From NCBI GenBank assembly GCA_030539415.1, contig JAUNSE010000091.1, positions 1-7,458 of the forward strand: 7,458 nt of DNA, in the 5' to 3' direction. Of the stretch, positions 5,672 through 7,458 are shown in pieces; the first letter of the stretch is position 1; every line of letters begins with the position of its first letter. The DNA comes from Desulfovibrionaceae bacterium. Its GTDB lineage: Bacteria > Desulfobacterota > Desulfovibrionia > Desulfovibrionales > Desulfovibrionaceae. The translations under genes were made by a program, and so were the position numbers. The notes below the pieces were generated by a model that was not told where the DNA came from, searched no databases, and saw nothing but the letters and a program-made list of their open reading frames with translations.

Positions 5672-5807
5672 TTCTCTTTCATCCGGACTCTTACCGTCGG
5701 TTCCGGAATCGCACCGGATCTGCTGACCCTTCCGCATGGAAGGCGCTCGCGGACTTGCCCTGACCGGGCTCACCGCCGGTGGGGAATTGCACCCCGCCCT
5801 GAGAAGA
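5672..5807 (-). promoter_or_regulatory. FMN riboswitch aptamer (RFN element)
   Basis: The minus strand carries the conserved RFN blocks in order: TTCTCAGGGCGGGGTGCAAT (about 5805-5786), TTCCCCACCGGCGGTGAGCC, a variable hairpin CCTTCC-atgc-GGAAGG, then CAGCAGATCCGGTGCGATTC, CGGAACCGACGGTAAGAGTC, and CCGGATGAAAGAGAA at the 3' end. The end segments CTTCTC and GAGAAAG close helix P1. The aptamer binds FMN and, in known cases upstream of ribB, lowers expression when FMN is abundant. It begins right at the expected transcription start and leads into ribB. Confidence 0.97.
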
Positions 5808-5815
5808 ACGGCTCC

Positions 5816-5844
5816 ATACTATGCTGTCGGAAGGCCTGTGACAA
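5816..5844 (-). promoter_or_regulatory. Sigma-70 promoter of the riboswitch-ribB transcript
   Basis: On the minus strand TTGTCA (5839-5844) and TAGTAT (5816-5821) are separated by exactly 17 bp. Transcription would begin near 5808-5810, immediately before the first RFN base, which is the arrangement expected for a riboswitch leader. Confidence 0.8.
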
Positions 5845-5907
5845 GAGCCTGAAACGATTTTGCCGGAAAATCTTAGTGTTCCATGCCGGCGGACCGGGCA
5901 GGGGGCC

Positions 5908-5956
5908 GGAAAGAGAGCAGGCCGCCAGCCTCCCCGGAGGGAGGCGGACGGCCTGC
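5908..5956 (-). terminator. Intrinsic terminator of the acid phosphatase gene
   Basis: The minus-strand transcript forms GCAGGCCG/CGGCCTGC (5949-5956 with 5917-5924), a symmetric 3-nt internal loop, then GCCTCCC/GGGAGGC around a 4-nt loop. The tail is TCTCTTTCC. It lies about 40 nt after the phosphatase stop. The tail is only moderately U-rich, but the stem is very strong. Confidence 0.75.
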
Positions 5957-5997
5957 GCATGAAGAAATCGGATGAAAGGGGCCGGCCGGGCGCCCGC

Positions 5998-6750
5998 CTA
6001 GCGGGCTGGAGCGGCCTCCTTGGCGAGGGCGGCGAATTCGGCCTTCGCCTTCGCCAGCTGGGCCTGGAAGGCGGGATCGGCGTGCAGGGCGGCGGCAGCG
6101 GCAGCGCCCACAAGGCGTCCGGCCTCCACATCGCTCTGCCAGTGGTACCCGCAGATGACGCGGCTCTGACCCATCTCCCAGGCGCGCTTCATGATCTCTT
6201 CGCAGCGGGCCGGATTGACCTCGGAGAGCACGAGGGCGACGCCCCAGGCGCGGGTGCTGTGGCCGGAGGGGTAGGAGCCGGTGTGCCTGAGCTCGTCCTC
6301 GAAGCGGGGCGTGCAGGTGGCGTCATTGTACAGGGTGTACGGACGGACGCGGGCATAGTGCTTCTTGGCCGTTCTGGGGGCTCTGGTGATCTCCTTTCTG
6401 GCCATGGCGATCAGGCGGTATGTTTCCGGCATGCCCTCGGAGGTTACGGGCATGCCGAAGGCCTCGGAGAAGAGCGGCGCCATGTCCCTGTCCTCGGCGT
6501 CGACGGCGGCCTGGCGGCCGCGCTCGGTCTGGCGAAGGGCGAAGCCCTCCTGATAGCGGGCCCGGTCGAGCAGGAAGGCCACGGAATCGAAGGCCGGCGG
6601 CGGAGCGATGAAGACTTCGCCGCGGATGCTGCCGGGGGCGGCCAGATCCGCCGCGTTGGCGCCCGCGTCGCGCGCGCCGGCCGGAGCCGGGGCGAGCAGG
6701 GCCAGGGTCAGCAGGAGGGAGGCAGGAAGAAGGGCCTGTTTTTCGAGCAT
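5998..6750 (-). CDS. Secreted class A acid phosphatase, PAP2 superfamily
   Basis: The 250-residue protein carries the full PAP2 phosphatase signature: K-x6-RP (KKHYARVRP, 129-137), GSYPSGHST (158-166) and SR-x5-H-x3-D (SRVICGYHWQSD, 196-207). His164 and His203 would be the catalytic histidines. GSYPSGH is the hallmark of class A non-specific acid phosphatases (PhoN type), which remove phosphate from many organic phosphomonoesters in the periplasm. Residues 1-27 (MLEK, then a Leu/Ala-rich core ending PAGA) form a signal peptide with likely cleavage after PAGA or nearby. There are no other membrane segments, so it is soluble rather than a lipid phosphatase. The ATG at 6750 is preceded by GAGG at 8 nt; the longer upstream frame lacks any likeness and would hide the signal peptide. 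It is monocistronic, with its own promoter and terminator. Substrate specificity cannot be read from the sequence. Confidence 0.95.
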   Translation of the reverse strand: MLEKQALLPASLLLTLALLAPAPAGARDAGANAADLAAPGSIRGEVFIAPPPAFDSVAFLLDRARYQEGFALRQTERGRQAAVDAEDRDMAPLFSEAFGMPVTSEGMPETYRLIAMARKEITRAPRTAKKHYARVRPYTLYNDATCTPRFEDELRHTGSYPSGHSTRAWGVALVLSEVNPARCEEIMKRAWEMGQSRVICGYHWQSDVEAGRLVGAAAAAALHADPAFQAQLAKAKAEFAALAKEAAPAR

Positions 6751-6832
6751 GGTGTCGCCTCGCGGATTTGCGTGTTCTGGCGTTCTGCCGGACGCGCAGC
6801 GGGCGCGCCGACAGAGGCTGCCGGGAGCTTTC

Positions 6833-6861
6833 TGTATGTTGGAAAGACAAACTTCTGTCAA
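6833..6861 (-). promoter_or_regulatory. Candidate promoter of the acid phosphatase gene
   Basis: On the minus strand a perfect TTGACA (6856-6861) is 17 bp from CATACA (6833-6838). The -10 is a weak match, but the -35 and spacing are ideal and the patch is AT-rich. Transcription would begin near 6826, leaving about 75 nt before the ATG. I saw no clear Pho-box style direct repeat. Confidence 0.6.
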
Positions 6862-7266
6862 CCATGTTGAAGAATTATGTGATATGCCGGACGGATGCGG
6901 ACGCGCTTCGCGAAGAAGGGGGCGCCCGTGCGCAGGACAGGCCCCACGCCTGTCCCGTGCTGCCGCGGGGAAAGAGCGAAAGGCATGCCTTCCGCGCAGG
7001 GCACGCATTTTCGTCTGCCGAAGGGCGCGCTCCGGTCTTTTTTGGGCGCATGTGCATGGGAAAAGCCGGTGCATGCAGAGCCGGCCTTCTGTCATGTCTG
7101 GAACATGAAGGCAATTTCCTTTCCTGACAGCCGGAGATGGACGCTTTCCCGAAGACATGCCGGCCGCGCGCGGCAATGTTGCTTTTTGCCGCGAAACGAG
7201 TAGAAATTCCCGCAGACGGCAGCCCCCCTTCGGGAACGGCCCGCCGCCGGAGGCAGGAATCTTGTG
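6862..7266. other. Divergent intergenic region with a palindrome cluster
   Basis: No gene could be supported here. The stretch holds three inverted repeats within 86 bp: CTTCGCGAAG (6906-6915), GGACAGGC-cccac-GCCTGTCC (6935-6955) and AAGGCATGCCTT (6980-6991). Further on is an imperfect tandem repeat beginning TGCATG at 7053 and 7070, each copy ending AGCCGG. None is followed by a U-run, so they are not ordinary terminators. They could be operators for the divergent genes. Confidence 0.4.
7179..7206 (+). promoter_or_regulatory. Weak candidate promoter for the TauE/SafE-family gene
   Basis: TTGCTT (7179-7184) and TAGAAA (7201-7206) are 16 bp apart. The -35 shares only TTG with consensus, and the -10 matches 4 of 6. 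It is the best pair seen upstream of the plus-strand gene, but could be chance. Confidence 0.3.
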
Positions 7267-7317
7267 ATGCGCGGCTTTTCTCCCCGCGCGACGCTTTTGG
7301 GAACAGGGTGGTTTTTC

Positions 7318-7458
7318 ATGCTCCTCAATATTCTCATCTTCATGTGCTGCGGTGCCGTGGCGGGCGTTCTCGCCGGGCTGCTCGGCGTTGGCGGCGGCAT
7401 TGTCATCGTCCCCATGCTCGACTTTGTCTTCATCCGCCTGGGCTACGACCCGATGGTG
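7318..7458 (+). CDS. TauE/SafE-family membrane permease, N-terminal part only
   Basis: Only 47 codons are visible before the right edge. The sequence begins MLLNILIFMCCGAVAGVLAG, continues LLGVGGGIVIVPML, and then DFVFIRLGYDPMV. A first membrane helix leading into an LxGxGGG-type motif and VPML is the classic N-terminus of TauE/SafE (DUF81) transporters, which include sulfite, sulfoacetate and other organic-anion exporters. Substrate cannot be assigned from this fragment. The ATG at 7318 is chosen because it places the helix at the N-terminus and has AGGGTGG about 6 nt upstream. An in-frame ATG at 7267 would add 17 residues (MRGFSPRATLLGTGWFF) and has a plausible AGGAA 9 nt upstream, so it cannot be excluded. 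It is transcribed divergently from the phosphatase gene. Confidence 0.88.
   Translation, partial: MLLNILIFMCCGAVAGVLAGLLGVGGGIVIVPMLDFVFIRLGYDPMV

Noticed and set aside
5567..5773. N-terminal extension of RibB by 69 residues
   Set aside because: The extra codons are the FMN riboswitch and its expression platform; RibB homology begins at the Met at 5566.
7022..7043. Terminator-like GC stretch followed by T6 on the plus strand
   Set aside because: No stem longer than 3 bp could be drawn before the T-run, and no plus-strand gene lies upstream of it.
6864..7127. An 87-codon plus-strand frame (MLKNYVICRTDAD...)
   Set aside because: No Shine-Dalgarno near its ATG, no recognisable family, and it is interrupted in sense by palindromes; treated as chance.
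6751..7176. N-terminal extension of the acid phosphatase
   Set aside because: The extension has no likeness and would bury the signal peptide; a promoter and a ribosome binding site fit the start at 6750.
1..7458. CRISPR arrays, tRNAs, insertion sequences or attachment sites
   Set aside because: No regularly spaced repeats, cloverleaf, transposase-like protein or terminal inverted repeats were found on reading both strands by eye.

Overview
The window is GC-rich bacterial chromosome with seven genes: six on the minus strand and one on the plus strand, entering at the right end. Protein style (ATCase with an NSTRT-K-TSFD core, class I dihydroorotase, MEMO-type AmrB), the GC content and conventional Shine-Dalgarno/sigma-70 signals suggest a Desulfovibrio-like proteobacterium (Desulfobacterota). 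That assignment is inference from protein resemblance only. No tRNA, rRNA, insertion sequence, phage or CRISPR element is visible.

Left block (1-1058, minus): a promoter with an embedded palindromic operator drives a TetR-family repressor. One base after its stop begins a TIGR04076-family small cysteine-containing protein (cut by the window edge) with a twin-arginine-like leader and a second, better ribosome binding site at an internal Met. A strong intrinsic terminator (1120-1158) separates this block from the next.

Middle block (1120-4805, minus): pyrB (aspartate carbamoyltransferase), pyrC (class I dihydroorotase) and amrB (MEMO-like AmmeMemoRadiSam protein B) lie in order with about 100-nt gaps, each gap containing a GC-rich hairpin but no U-tract terminator, so they look like one operon. 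PyrB and PyrC catalyse consecutive steps of de novo UMP synthesis and may form an Aquifex-type complex. The pyrB leader has a U-rich stretch, a short hairpin and a U7 run about 100 nt before the GTG start, which looks like a transcription attenuator.

Right-middle block (4847-5844, minus): a sigma-70 promoter, a textbook FMN riboswitch aptamer (RFN element), an expression platform with competing pairings, and a stand-alone E. coli-type ribB. This is feedback control of riboflavin synthesis.

Right end (5908-7458): a secreted class A acid phosphatase of the PAP2 superfamily, with its own terminator and promoter, diverges from a TauE/SafE-family permease across a roughly 570-nt intergenic region rich in palindromes.

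Most of the window is ordinary metabolism. The most interesting points are the pyrB leader, the position of amrB at the end of a pyrimidine operon, and the two possible starts of the TIGR04076 protein.
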